DNA of 64,000 nucleotides from Zingiber officinale. Lineage: Eukaryota > Streptophyta > Magnoliopsida > Zingiberales > Zingiberaceae. The DNA is taken from the NCBI RefSeq assembly GCF_018446385.1, contig NC_055989.1, positions 137,233,004-137,297,003 of the forward strand. Reading direction: 5' to 3'. The position numbers and the translations under genes were made by a program. The notes under the pieces were generated by a model that saw nothing but the letters and a program-made list of their open reading frames with translations, searched no databases and was not told the DNA's origin. Below are positions 1 to 10,398 of this stretch, in pieces. Numbering within the stretch: the stretch's first letter is position 1; each line of letters opens with the position of its first letter.

Positions 1-149
1 TAAACCTTCAAAGAGATGTGGAAAAGTGCTTAAAACCATGTATGGATGAATCCTCATGAACTTAGAATTTGAATCTTGGACACTTAAAGCTTTGGTGATC
101 CTAGAAAGCTATCAACCAAGAAGATGATGTATGGTCTTCCTGAAATTCA

Positions 150-840
150 TCATCCAAATCAAATATGTGAAGGGTGTGTTCTTTTAAACATGCGAAAGGT
201 AGTGTTCCCCATGATGCAAGTTTTAGATCTGATAAGCCACTACAACTTGCCACACTGATGCATGTGATTGTATTACCCCCATCATCTTTGGGTATGAATC
301 ACTACTTCTCCACTTCCATAGATGATTATACTAGAAAACATGCAAGTGTATTAAATAATAGAAAAAGTGGAGGTGTTGACAATGTTCAAGAAATTTAAAT
401 CTTAGTGAATAATGTAAGTGATTTTTCCATCAATACAATTCGACTAGATTGAAGTGGAGGCTTCACATCCAATGAATTTGAAGACAATTGTGATAAACAT
501 GGTATGATCACCTAATTGCTCCTTATATTCTACATAAAAAAATGGCTTTGCAAAAAAGAAAACAATAGAAGAACTCTCAATATATAATGAGAAATATGCT
601 CAAAAGTTTTGGGACGTGGTGGTAGCTAATGTCATCTTCATCCTGAAGTGGTGTCACACATCAAGCTTGGAGAATATGCCACCTCAAGCATAATGGATGG
701 GGAGAAAGCCAAGCATCTCATGTTTGATGGTTTTTTTTTTTGGCTCTATTGCTTATGCACATGTACCTCGTAAAAGAACCTAATTGGAGGATAAAAGTTT
801 CAAAGCTTATATTAGGTATGTTCACCAAATTCAAAGCATA
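150..840 (+). pseudogene. Copia integrase remnant
   Basis: The open stretch 174-398 matches the Copia integrase core start: a Cys-Lys-rich end of the pre-integrase domain, then a 'kPLQL' segment, 'SSLG', and 'FSTSIDDYTRK', the usual (F)IDDYSRK block. After a break, 'GGFTSNEFED' and 'KHGM' follow near 450-510, equivalent to the GGEFxxxxF block with the second catalytic Asp region. The first catalytic HTD is no longer legible. Pieces equivalent to the YAHVP.K+ block follow near 750-780. No intact catalytic triad remains, so the fragment is non-functional. Confidence 0.7.
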
Positions 841-1574
841 CAAGTGATTTAGAACCTAATTTTCAAAAGTTACTATAAATAGAGATGTAAAATTCACCGA
901 AGAAGACACATAAAATTGACAAACCAAAGTCAAAGAAGATTCAAGGATGTTTGGGTTTGAAAACACATCTACCATTTGCCATCACCACCTCTTTCATCAA
1001 CGCCAACAATTTAGTTATGGACTATTAATTTCATTTCACAAGACAATCCAATCCAAGTTCAGAGAAAACAAGAACATCTTAAGAATGTTATGATATAATA
1101 GATGAATTGCATCTTGTTTGTTTACTCTTTGATAGTAAACAGCTAAAAGTTAAAGATGCTATACAGGATGAACAATGGAGCAAAACGATGGATGAAGGGA
1201 CTCTAGAAATCAAAAGAACAGCACTTGGGAGCAAACTTCTCTACCGAAAGAGCAAAATCCTTTTGGTGTAAAATGGGTGCAGCAGATAAAGAGAAATGCA
1301 CATAACCTAGTTGAAAAGTAAGCAACTTTGGTGGCAAAAGGATACAAGAAAAAGTCTAGAATTGGCAATGACGATGTACTTGTTACAGTCATTTGAATAG
1401 AAATTTTTAGATACATTATTTTTCTTGTTGCATGTCATAAATGGGCAATCTAATGAATAGATGTCAAATCAGAATCTTTGAAATAATTTCTTGAGCAGTA
1501 TATGTTGATCAAATCATGAGATGCATCAAAAAATGAAGTTGGCATGCCCCTCTTAGATGAGAGAATGTCTTAGC

Positions 1575-1850
1575 TTATCATTGGCCTAAAATGCTTAAAC
1601 CCAAGTTGATAGTCTCGTTAAGAACCAAACTCTCAACTAATAACTCAAAACTCCTCCCTAATTAGCAGTATGTGAGGTCAAATGGTGGCTATACCATTCA
1701 TTATATAGGCAGTCATTCCTAGTAACTCATCATGCTTAGAATTAAGTCCACTCTGATATCAATTGTCGCTTAGAAAAAGCACTTACCTATTAACATATTG
1801 GGTCTAACAATTGGCCTAAAATGTTTAAACACAAATGCTTACAAAACTCC
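1575..1850 (-). repeat. LTR end plus primer-binding-site fragment inserted in Copia A
   Basis: Read on the minus strand, the segment contains 'TGATATCAGAGTGG' (about 1750), close to the initiator-Met primer-binding motif TGGTATCAGAGC and preceded by a possible LTR end 'GACA'. The phrase 'TTGGCCTAAAATG' occurs at both edges (about 1580 and 1812), as a duplication or short terminal repeat would. The insert separates the two halves of the Copia RT. It may be a truncated LTR element or a TRIM. Confidence 0.4.
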
Positions 1851-2919
1851 TCTATTAGCTCACAACATTCACCAAGTAGAACTAAATTGGAATATTATAG
1901 AAGTGAAGGAAAAGATCTCCATGTAAAGAAAGAATTTTATGGTCTAAAGCAAGCTCAAACCACATAGAATGCTAGACTTGATGATTACTTTAAGAAGAAT
2001 AGTTATGTTCAATATCCTTATAGAAATTCTCTTGTATGAGGAAAGTACTCTTTATATGAGGAAGAATAACAATAAAGATAAATTGCATGTTTTCTTGTAT
2101 GTAGATGATCTCAATTTTTAAGGAACCAACTCACTCATGTTTGAAGATTAAATAGTTCAAGAATTTCGGATGATTGATTTTGGGCTCTTTTCCTTGGCAT
2201 TGAGGTGAAGCAAAGTGAAGAAAATATCTTTATTTCTCAAGAGGCATATGCAAATGAAGTTCTCAAACGTTTCAAAATAGAGAATTACAAACCACTTTGC
2301 ACACCAACTGAGTGTGGCATCAACCCTCGACAACATGATGATGATGAAATAATTGACGCACTTCGTAAAAAAAAGCTCAGTGGGAAGCTTAAGCTACTCG
2401 GCATGTGCAAGACATAACGGCAGGATACTTTGTATGGCATGGGATTAGGGAATTGTCTTATGGACGAACCAAGTTCAGCACAAATGGGAATACTTAGAAA
2501 AAATTACTCCATACATCAAAAGAACATGGTTCACTGTATTCATGTTCTGATGGGTTTTAACTTATTGGCTATTTAGATAGCCCTATGGGTAGAGATTTGG
2601 AAGACCAGAAGAGTACAAGCAGTTTTCTGCAAAGGAGGTGTCTTTACTTGTCATTGAAAGGAATATCAATCAGTGCACTTTCTACTTATGAGGTGGAATA
2701 TGTAGTGGCGTCTTCATGTTTATGTTTTTCTATATGTTGTTGCAAGAAATAAAGGGTGCACGAGTAGAAGGAAAAAAAATATGAATTTATGCTGATAAAA
2801 AGTTAGCAAATACATTGGCCAAGAATCCAGTTTTCATGAAAAAAGTAAGAACATCATTGCTTGCTCGTATTTTATTTGGGATGCATGAAAAGAAAGGAGA
2901 TACAACTAGAGTACATCAA

Positions 2920-3121
2920 TGTGGCAAAAAAAATGACGATTCGCTCACCCCCGCCAACCCATCCCTAGGCCAACATAGGGGAGGTAAATCATGGGCGGCT
3001 ACTAGCCATTAGTGCAGTGGCCAAGACATTGGGGAAGGCATGCTCAGACGTACCAAATTTCGACCACATGACCTAATGTGGCAACACCCATGCCTTAACC
3101 ACTACACCGCCCCGAGGAGAC
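2920..3121 (-). mobile_element. tRNA-derived SINE with 19-bp target duplication
   Basis: TACAACTAGAGTACATCAA occurs exactly at 2901-2919 and 3122-3140, flanking a 202-bp insert. On the minus strand the insert begins with GGGGCGGTGTAGTGGTTAAG, a pol III box-A-like head. A box-B-like GTGGTCGAAATTTGG follows about 45 bp later, and the insert ends in a T run (plus-strand A run at 2926-2933). This is the layout of short T-ended plant SINEs such as the Au family. The host is Copia A, whose RNase H reading resumes exactly after the second duplication. Family identity is inferred from structure. Confidence 0.8.
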
Positions 3122-3281
3122 TACAACTAGAGTACATCAAGACAAATGATCAAGTTGTCAACATTTTCACAATCCCGCTTAGTTTAGAATTATTCAACAA
3201 GATGGGAGAAGCACCTCCCAAGGTAATCCATTCCAGCTGCAATGAGGTCCACTTTGCAGAATTACTTGTAATTTGATCGAG

Positions 3282-3704
3282 TTGGCCCTATTCCAGTACT
3301 CATTCCAGATAAACACTCATTTCAGTTTAGCCTAGCCAACTTTCTTTACTGGAGAACTAAGCCTATTCAAACAGTAGACAGATTTTTCTCTCTGTCATGG
3401 TTTGTCCACAACAGCAACGTGTTATGTCACATATTTATCACTGAACAATTTTCTTAATTATTGAGGCTAACTAAATTTTGTTCTGTTTCATCGCACAACA
3501 ATCAAACATTCAAATTTGTCATGTCAATACGATAATTTAAGCACATTCCACCGTCTAGTCAAATCCAAGTAATAGAGTCTCGGAGTTTTAACATTTTCCA
3601 ACATCACTATGTGTTAGCATATCACATAAGAAGTGTCAAAAGGAGTCAAGCAAAGACAACAGACGAAAAGCCAGAGGCGGAGGATGAGGTTGGAGAAATA
3701 ATAC
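3282..3704. other. Unassigned stretch between Copia A and the small minus-strand gene
   Basis: No convincing ORF or repeat structure is seen. It lies 3' of a splice donor of the minus-strand gene at 3705, so it is probably intron sequence of that gene or of its truncated remnant. Confidence 0.4.
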
Positions 3705-3961
3705 CGAAGGGAAGCAGCGGATGCCAAGGTTCCTTGGTGGCGGCGTGATCTCGACGACTTCGAAAGGATGATGAAGATCCCTCTCCTTGTCCTTCTTTCT
3801 CACACACATTATCCGTTGCTGAAGGAATCCCGAACCTTGCGCCAGCTGATCAACCCCTCCAGCAAAAAAAAAACAACTTGGTTACAAGCGATCTGGATGG
3901 ATGAGTATCTGATAGCTGATTGTACCTTGTAAGACGGAAACGCCGCGTAGGCCATGGCCAT
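3705..3961 (-). CDS. First two coding exons of a small plant gene of unknown function (partial)
   Basis: Exon 1 runs 3961 to 3926 from an ATG (residues MAMAYAAFPSYK) to donor GTACAA. Exon 2 runs 3845 to 3705: acceptor GATCAG, 47 codons without a stop, then donor GTATTA. Both junctions are phase 0. The joined 59 residues have a charged centre (VRKKDKERD) and a block 'VVEITPPPRNLGIRC' that looks like a conserved plant protein motif; I cannot name the family with certainty. A TATA-like AT-rich segment lies upstream near 4178-4186 and a plausible GC-rich 5' UTR at 3962-4120. No downstream exon is visible before the left edge, where Copia A sits, so the gene is either truncated or has a TE-filled intron. 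Confidence 0.55.
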
Positions 3962-4189
3962 TCGGCTCTTCTCACTGCCCACAGCCGGAAACAGAGGAGA
4001 AAGAGGCAACGCTACTTAGTTACTGAAGTGAACAAGAGAGCGCTGGGTGAAGGTGGCTTGCCGTCCTGCCAATGGCAGAAGCAGGAGACGATATTTTGCT
4101 GATTCTGGTGGTTTTGGAGATGTGCAGGATATGGAGTCTCATTGACCTTTCATTCTTGTTGTAACAAAAAAACAAAATATTATAAAATG

Positions 4190-4609
4190 AAAGTATTTAC
4201 ATATATATTTGTCACAAGCTGCTAGTCGTTAGAGAATCAACAGTGAGTTTCTTTGAAGTCGACTGTCTCAGTAGATCTAGCCACTCAACTCAATCAAATC
4301 ATAAATACTACTGATCACCACTTGTATAAATAATATATACATATAGAAGGGTACAGGAGAGGATTTTAATTTAAAGGATCTATGAATAAGAAATATTAGA
4401 AAAATTATTGATCTTTTAGCACAGATTATGTATCTTTTTATTAACAAAGGATAAAGCATGCACATTTCAAATAAGTTGATAGAAATATCCCTTATTCTAC
4501 TCCTTAATCTAAAGAAATAATAAAAGAAGAGAATAGTAGTTATTGAAAAAGAAGATGAGGTGTCTATCACCAGTCCTCAGGAAATTATTTAGACTTTTGT
4601 CAAATATTA
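4190..4609. other. AT-rich intergenic stretch
   Basis: Low-GC sequence with no recognisable gene, tRNA or repeat family. It separates the putative promoter of the small gene from the truncated 3' part of Copia element 1. Confidence 0.4.
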
Positions 4610-4679
4610 TCAGGAGCAGCTAGGGACATATGCAATACGTGCCACTTTCGGATCCACGGGTTTAAGACGGGTTTTAGGG

Positions 4680-5015
4680 CTTCGATCGATCGACCGATCG
4701 ATTGAGAGTAATTGAATCGATCGGTCGATCGATTCAAAATGCTTCTGTGAAAGTCGAACAAAAGTATGAATCGATCCATGGATCGATTCAGACGCCTTCT
4801 GTGGAAAAACGAAAGGGTGTCTCAATCGATCCATTGAACGATTGAGGTTCTCTGAATTGATCCATTGATCGATTCAGATGCCTTTTGTGGAAAACCGACG
4901 AGCGTCTCAATCGATCCATTGATCGATCGAGGTACTCTGAATCGATCCATTGATCGATTCAGATGCCTTCTGTGGCCAAGTGCGAGCCTCCCAATCGATT
5001 GACCAATCGATTGGG
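4680..5015. repeat. Hairpin array, about 85-bp period, in 3' region of Copia element 1
   Basis: The units contain a near-palindrome AATCGATC-CATT-GATCGATT with a 4-base loop, alternating with a second ATCGAT palindrome and the spacer 'CTTCTGTGG'. Equivalent hairpins start at about 4768, 4854 and 4939, so the period is 85-86 bp. The same period and hairpin type occur in this element's LTR (11054-11330). Positions 4684-4735 carry further copies (ATCGATCGGTCGATCGATT). Confidence 0.85.
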
Positions 5016-5587
5016 AAGCCTGATAGTTCTGCATGTCTGAAAAACTTTCAGAACCAAGATTTGGAAAAGCACAACTAATTGTACACAACTCCAAAAATCA
5101 CGAAATTTTGCATAGACACTATATATGTCCCATATTATCAAGGAAAAATAAAGTTTAATAAAAATAACCTCGTCTTAATGAAAACTTACACAAAACCACA
5201 AATTATTGAAAACTTCAAAGATATGAGAAAGTTTGTATCTATCTTTTTCATAATAATCCCCATCCAATAACACACTTCAACCAATGTTTCAGAAGTGAGT
5301 TGTGACATGATCAATTGGAAATTTTCAATCATAATCGTAGGGCAACGGGCACATGAGTTGTACACTTGCTTTCCCTATGATTGGACAAATGAATGTTTCA
5401 TGTGAAAATCATTTTTCTTGGCCAACTTAATGCATCATAACAAGCATTATGACCAAGATAAATGTTCCTAACCTCTCACCCCCATCTAAATCACACAAAG
5501 AAGATAACCCTATGTGTTTGTGAGAGGCAAAAATTAAAGGGAAGAACCCAAAGCCTCTACCTATAAAGTGACCATGGAGGATTTGAT

Positions 5588-8500
5588 TTAATCAATACAA
5601 CACATTCCCAATTCTCTTCTAAGAAAGCTAAATTCAACTTCGGGAAGAGGTTTGGTGAAGATATCGGCTAAGTTAGATTTTGATCCAACATAATTTAAAA
5701 TGATATCACCTCGAGTTACATGATCACGGATAAAATGATGCTTAACCTCTATGTGTTTCGTTCTTGAATGATGAACGGGATTTTTTGTTAAATTGATTGT
5801 ACTCACATTATCACAAAGTACTTGAACATTGTTATAGGTAAGTTTATAGTCTTCTAGAGTATGAGTCATCCACAATAATTGCGATACACACTCTCCCATG
5901 GCAATATATTCCGCTTCGGTTGTGGAGAGAGCTACACAATGTTGTTTTCTACTTGACCAACTTACTAAAGAGGACCCTAGAAATTGACAACTACCACTAG
6001 TGCTTTTGCGATCCAACTTGCATCCGGCATAATCGGAATCGGTATAGCCCACTAGGTCAAAAGTTTCGGTTCTAGGATACCAAAGACCAACATTTTGAGT
6101 CCCCTTGAGATAACGAAGAATTCGCTTAACGGCACTCAAATGTGACTCCTTGGCACAAGATTGATACCTAGCACATATACCTATGGCGAAAAGTATATCC
6201 GGTCTACTAGCCGTGAGATAGAGAAGACTTCCTATAGCACTACGATACACTTTGGAGTCAACTTCTTTCCCCTCAATGTCTTTATCCAACTTAGTATTTG
6301 TGGCCATGGGGGTAGATATTTCCTTTGCATTTTCCATTCCAAATTTCTTAAATAGCTCTTTGACATATTTGGATTGATGAATGTAAATGCCCTCTTTTGT
6401 TTGCTTAATTTGTAATCCTAGGAAAAATGTCAACTCACCAACCAAACTCATTTCGAATTCACTCTCCATGTGATTAATGAATTCATTTAAAAAATCTTTA
6501 TTTGTGGAACCACAAATAATGTCATCTACATATACTTGGGCCACAAACAAATCATTACCATTATTTTTCAAGAATAAAGTAGGATCAATTTTTCCTCTAT
6601 GAAACCCTTTTGATACTAGAAATGTTGACAATCGTTCATACCAAGCCCGAGGAGCTTGTTTTAGTCCATATAAGGCCTTTTTAAGTTTATATACATGTGT
6701 TGGACACTCCAAATTTTCAAATCCCGGTGGTTGCTCAACATATACTTCTTCCTTTATTACACCATTTAAAAATGCTGATTTTACATCCATTTGGTACAAT
6801 TTGAAGCCCTTGTGGGCGGCAAAGGCCAACATCATTCTAATTAACTCCAATCTTGCTACGGGTGCATAAGTTTCATCATAGTCCAACCCTTCTACTTGAT
6901 TGAAACCCCTAGCGACCAATCTAGCTTTGTTTCTCACCACTATCCCTTTATCATCAAGTTTGTTCCTAAAAACCCATTTTGTATCAATAATTAATTTGTT
7001 GTTAGGCCTAGGAACTAAATCCCAAACTTGACTTCTCTCAAATTGAGATAATTCATCTTGCATTGCTAAAATCCAATCCGGATCAAACAAGGCATCATCA
7101 ATGGTTTTTGGTTCTATTTGAGATATTAGGGCAACTTGACTTCCTTCATTTCTAAAGTAAGATCGAGTTCTCACTCCTTGAGTAATGTCTCCTACTACTT
7201 GATCTAAGGGATGATTTACATGAGTCCTAATAGGTCTTGAGTCTTGATTTGTTATAATTTCGGGTTCAAGTGGCAAAGGTTCATTTTTCTCACCATCACT
7301 TTCTTGATTTTCTTCTCCTTGATGATTTACCTCATTTAGTGTTAGTTTCTCTAACTCAAATTGTAATTCTTCATTGTTTGTTCTTATAGCGTTTAAAGAG
7401 GGATTTTCTTCAAATACAACATTTAGTGATTCTTCAACTAGTTTTGATCTTTTGTTGTAAATTCGGTATGCCTTGCTATGACTTGAGTATCCTACAAGAA
7501 TCCCCTCATCCGCCTTAGCGGAAAACTTTCCCAAGTGATCCTTGGTGTTTAGAATATAGACCTTACACCCAAATACTCTAAGATGCTTAATTGTAGGTTG
7601 TTTACCAAACCACAATTCATGAGGTGTTTTTCCTAGAAACCTATGTATTAAAGTTCGATTTTGGACATAACAAGCCGTATTGATTGCTTCGTCCCATAGG
7701 AAACTATGCTGTGAATATTCATTTAACATGCTCCTAGCGGCCTCTTGTAACACCCTATTTTTCCTCTCAACAACTCCATTTTGTTGAGGTGTTCTAGGGG
7801 TTGAAAACTCATGTTTGTAGCCTTTTTCCATACAAAAACTTGTGAATCTATCATTTTCAAACTCACCTCCATGATCACTTCTTATTTTGTTTATCTTATG
7901 AGCCTTTTCATTTTCTACTCTATTACAAAAAGCAATCAAGGTATCTAGAGTTTGATCCTTATGTTTCAAGAAAAACACCCATGTATATCTAGTGTAATCA
8001 TCCACAATTATAAAGCAATATCTACTACCATTTAAAGAACTATATTTGCTACTATCAAATAAATCCATGTGAATGAGCTCTAAAGCATTTGAAGTACTTA
8101 CAACATTTTTACCTTTATGAGTAGCTTTGGTTTGCTTACCCATTTGACATGCATCACATATTTTGTCCTTTTGAAACTTCAACTTTGGCAATCCGTGCAC
8201 CAACTCCTTCCTTGAGAGATTTTTGATATTCTTCATGTTGGTGTGAGCGAGTCTCCGGTGCCAAAGCCACGTCTCCTCTTCTTTGGACATGAGACACTTA
8301 GCAAACACATTAGTAGCACCAAATAGTTCAACTTGATAAATATTTTCTTTTCTATGGCCTATGAGAACATTGGTGTTTAGTTCACTATGTTTGACTAGGC
8401 ATTGAGATGAGTTGAACTCAACTCTATACCCCGAGTCACATAGTTGACTAACACTCAAGAGATTAAAAGCCATGCCTTTTACTAGTAACACATTTTTTAT

Positions 8501-8794
8501 TACAAATTTCTCGGAAATTCTAATATCTCCAATTCCTATAACTTTTAGCTCACCACTATTACCAAAAGAAACGGTACCTTTACTTTTGTGTCTAAATGAT
8601 GAAAATTTTGATGAGTCTCCCGTCATATGCTTAGAGCATCCACTATCTACGAACCATGTTGTTGGATGCTCCCCTTTGCATGCCTGTTTAAACACGATGA
8701 ACCAAATGTTTTGGTACCCACACTTTGGGTCCGGTAGCATCAATAACAAATTGCTTGGGTACCCAATCTTGAACAACCTTAACCCTTGAAGCAT
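5588..8794 (-). CDS. Copia pol polyprotein (protease, integrase, RT, RNase H)
   Basis: 1068 codons without interruption. Domains: aspartic protease with DSG at residues 50-52; GAG-pre-integrase with the HHCC zinc site (CDACQMGK); integrase core with [12 protein letters not shown] and [12 protein letters not shown], matching the D,D-35-E layout; a linker; reverse transcriptase with [13 protein letters not shown] and catalytic YVDD at residues 755-758; RNase H with [15 protein letters not shown] and TTEAEYIA, ending in the typical DIFTKPLP tail. The product would process Gag-Pol, copy RNA in cytoplasmic particles and integrate the cDNA. The frame overlaps gag by 107 nt in a +1 phase, so expression needs a frameshift, or one base was gained or lost. 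The start M at 8794 is only the first ATG of the frame. Confidence 0.92.
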   Translation of the reverse strand: MLQGLRLFKIGYPSNLLLMLPDPKCGYQNIWFIVFKQACKGEHPTTWFVDSGCSKHMTGDSSKFSSFRHKSKGTVSFGNSGELKVIGIGDIRISEKFVIKNVLLVKGMAFNLLSVSQLCDSGYRVEFNSSQCLVKHSELNTNVLIGHRKENIYQVELFGATNVFAKCLMSKEEETWLWHRRLAHTNMKNIKNLSRKELVHGLPKLKFQKDKICDACQMGKQTKATHKGKNVVSTSNALELIHMDLFDSSKYSSLNGSRYCFIIVDDYTRYTWVFFLKHKDQTLDTLIAFCNRVENEKAHKINKIRSDHGGEFENDRFTSFCMEKGYKHEFSTPRTPQQNGVVERKNRVLQEAARSMLNEYSQHSFLWDEAINTACYVQNRTLIHRFLGKTPHELWFGKQPTIKHLRVFGCKVYILNTKDHLGKFSAKADEGILVGYSSHSKAYRIYNKRSKLVEESLNVVFEENPSLNAIRTNNEELQFELEKLTLNEVNHQGEENQESDGEKNEPLPLEPEIITNQDSRPIRTHVNHPLDQVVGDITQGVRTRSYFRNEGSQVALISQIEPKTIDDALFDPDWILAMQDELSQFERSQVWDLVPRPNNKLIIDTKWVFRNKLDDKGIVVRNKARLVARGFNQVEGLDYDETYAPVARLELIRMMLAFAAHKGFKLYQMDVKSAFLNGVIKEEVYVEQPPGFENLECPTHVYKLKKALYGLKQAPRAWYERLSTFLVSKGFHRGKIDPTLFLKNNGNDLFVAQVYVDDIICGSTNKDFLNEFINHMESEFEMSLVGELTFFLGLQIKQTKEGIYIHQSKYVKELFKKFGMENAKEISTPMATNTKLDKDIEGKEVDSKVYRSAIGSLLYLTASRPDILFAIGICARYQSCAKESHLSAVKRILRYLKGTQNVGLWYPRTETFDLVGYTDSDYAGCKLDRKSTSGSCQFLGSSLVSWSSRKQHCVALSTTEAEYIAMGECVSQLLWMTHTLEDYKLTYNNVQVLCDNVSTINLTKNPVHHSRTKHIEVKHHFIRDHVTRGDIILNYVGSKSNLADIFTKPLPEVEFSFLRRELGMCCID

Positions 8795-10328
8795 GGTTTC
8801 TACTAATTAGGGACATGAATTTAACTTCCTTATCTTGAGATTTGAAACCTAGTCCCGCTTTATTGTACACGCCTCTTTGAGCTCCTAGAATCATGTCTAA
8901 GTATTTTGAGCTTGAAGTAAATTTTACTAGAGCACATCTAAGATCATCAACTTGTGATTTCAATGATACATTTTCTTTTTCAAGATCATCAACATCATTT
9001 TTGTCATTTTCATGAAGCATGCAACTTTCACATGGCACAGTTTCATTTTTGAATGATTTCAATTCATTTTGCAATCTTTTGACCTTCCCTTTTGATTTTG
9101 CTAGTGCATTGGTTAAGCATGCAATGGTGGCATACATCTTATCAAGCTTGGGAGAAATTACCTCATCATCACTAGAAGATGACTCACTTGAAGACTCCAC
9201 ATCTTCTTCATGACTATCTTCATCTTCACTATCTTCTTCATGACTTAAGGCCATGAGAGCCATGTGCTTTGAGCTCTTCCTTTCATCTTCTTCCGATGAG
9301 CTTGATGATGAGTCATCCCATGTGGCTTTCAACGCCTTCTTCTTTTTCTTGATCTTTTCCTCTTGCTTCTTCAACTTTGGACACTCCGTTTTGTAGTGCC
9401 CCTTTTTCTTACATTCATAGCAAATTACATCAGTTTTATTCTTAGAATCCACAAGAGATTTACCTTTTCTTTTCTCATCATTGAAGATTTTCTTAACATC
9501 CTTTTTGTCAAACTTCCTTGAATGTCTCATCATTCTTCGAACGAAGTTTGCCATTTCACTTGATGATAGCTCTTCATCACTATCACTATCACTATCTTGT
9601 TCGGATTCTGAAGATGACTCCTTCTTCTCCTTTTTCTTTTCCTTATGCTTCTTTTTGCTCTTTTCACCTGCAACCAATGTTATACCTTTCTCCTTATGGC
9701 TTGTGTTAGCTTGCTCATGCAATTCAAGTTCACAAAATAATTCATCCAATTTCACTATTGACAAATCCCTTGAAACCTTATAGGCATCCACCATGGATGA
9801 CCATAAAGAGTTTCTTGGGAAAGATTTTAAAGCATACCTTATGAGATCTCGGTTCTCCACACTCTCTCCAACTGAATGAAGACCATTTAGGAGTTCCTTG
9901 AATCTCCCATGTAGTGAGCTTACCGTTTCTCCATCCTTCATGGTGAAGTTTTGAAGTTGATTTATCAACAAATCCCTCTTTGCAATTTTTGAATCCTTGG
10001 TGCCTTCATTTAGTTCAATAAGCTTATCCCACAAATCCTTGGCACTCTTAAAGGGTCCAACTTTGTTGAGTTGTTCCGAGCTTAATCCACATTGAAGAGT
10101 CACAATCGCCTTTGCATTTGCTTGAGCCTTCATTTTTTGTTCAACAGTCCACTTGGATGACTCAAGCATTTTTCCATTTTCAGTTGGCGCCATGAATCCC
10201 TCCGTGATTGAGAACCACATATCAATTTCGGTCATGAGATAGTGTTCCATGCGGCTCTTCCAATAAGCAAAATTGCTGCCTTCATAGAATGGTGGTCGTG
10301 AAGTACTATGTTCCTCCTTCATTGACAT
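8688..10328 (-). CDS. Copia gag (nucleocapsid-type) protein
   Basis: The frame is open from inside the primer-binding site; the first ATG codons are at 10328 and 10322 (MSMKEEHS...), which I take as the start. The N-terminal part ([21 protein letters not shown]) and 'LIELNEGT...KRDLLINQL' match the Copia Gag (UBN2-like) core. A CCHC zinc knuckle [15 protein letters not shown] follows, flanked by Lys-rich and Ser/Glu/Asp-rich low-complexity tracts. A coiled-coil-like stretch and 'DWVPKQF...GPKVWVPK' end the protein. The stop at 8688-8690 lies within the pol overlap. It forms the virus-like particle and binds genomic RNA. Confidence 0.88.
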   Translation of the reverse strand: MSMKEEHSTSRPPFYEGSNFAYWKSRMEHYLMTEIDMWFSITEGFMAPTENGKMLESSKWTVEQKMKAQANAKAIVTLQCGLSSEQLNKVGPFKSAKDLWDKLIELNEGTKDSKIAKRDLLINQLQNFTMKDGETVSSLHGRFKELLNGLHSVGESVENRDLIRYALKSFPRNSLWSSMVDAYKVSRDLSIVKLDELFCELELHEQANTSHKEKGITLVAGEKSKKKHKEKKKEKKESSSESEQDSDSDSDEELSSSEMANFVRRMMRHSRKFDKKDVKKIFNDEKRKGKSLVDSKNKTDVICYECKKKGHYKTECPKLKKQEEKIKKKKKALKATWDDSSSSSSEEDERKSSKHMALMALSHEEDSEDEDSHEEDVESSSESSSSDDEVISPKLDKMYATIACLTNALAKSKGKVKRLQNELKSFKNETVPCESCMLHENDKNDVDDLEKENVSLKSQVDDLRCALVKFTSSSKYLDMILGAQRGVYNKAGLGFKSQDKEVKFMSLISRNHASRVKVVQDWVPKQFVIDATGPKVWVPKHLVHRV

Positions 10329-10384
10329 CTTGTAGCTCTTTAACTTGTGCTTTCTTGACGATGAATCCTCAAAAGCAAACCAAT

Positions 10385-10396
10385 GCTCTGATACCA
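10385..10396 (-). promoter_or_regulatory. Primer-binding site for initiator-Met tRNA, Copia element 1
   Basis: The minus strand reads TGGTATCAGAGC, the common plant retrotransposon tRNA-iMet primer site, 2 nt inside the LTR edge at 10399. Confidence 0.9.
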
Positions 10397-10398
10397 CT

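Larger units (their letters stand above)
1098..3276 (+). pseudogene. Copia reverse transcriptase / RNase H remnant
   Basis: Segments in three frames spell the Copia RT order: 'DEQWSKTMDEGTLEI' (1160-1215), 'YGLKQA' (about 1940), 'NARLDDYFKKN' (about 1970), a decayed YVDD region near 2100, 'EENIFISQEAYANEVLKRF' (2218-2275), and 'CTPTECGI' (about 2300). RNase H follows, ending with 'AKNPVF' (2818) and 'YIKTNDQVVNIFT' (3130-3170). The original DIFTKPL motif survives as NIFTIPL. A SINE divides the last RNase H segment at 2920-3121. An earlier insertion at about 1575-1850 separates the RT halves. It is a pseudogene. Confidence 0.75.
1..3290 (+). mobile_element. Degenerate Ty1/Copia element A (partial)
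   Basis: Reading the plus strand in shifting frames gives Copia pol domains in normal order: integrase (about 150-840), linker and RT start (about 1100-1400), RT core (about 1890-2410), and RNase H (about 2540-3276). Frameshifts and stops are dense, so this is an old dead copy. It is interrupted by an LTR/primer-site fragment near 1575-1850 and by a SINE at 2920-3121. The left end lies outside the window and no LTR is seen. About 800 bp (418-1215) recurs on the same strand at 14062-14865. The Copia assignment is firm; the subfamily is not resolved. Confidence 0.8.

Noticed and set aside
4822..5141. Overlapping minus-strand ORFs with SIDRSI-like repeats in the hairpin array
   Set aside because: They are translations of the ATCGAT repeats in several frames and follow composition only; no start context or homology.
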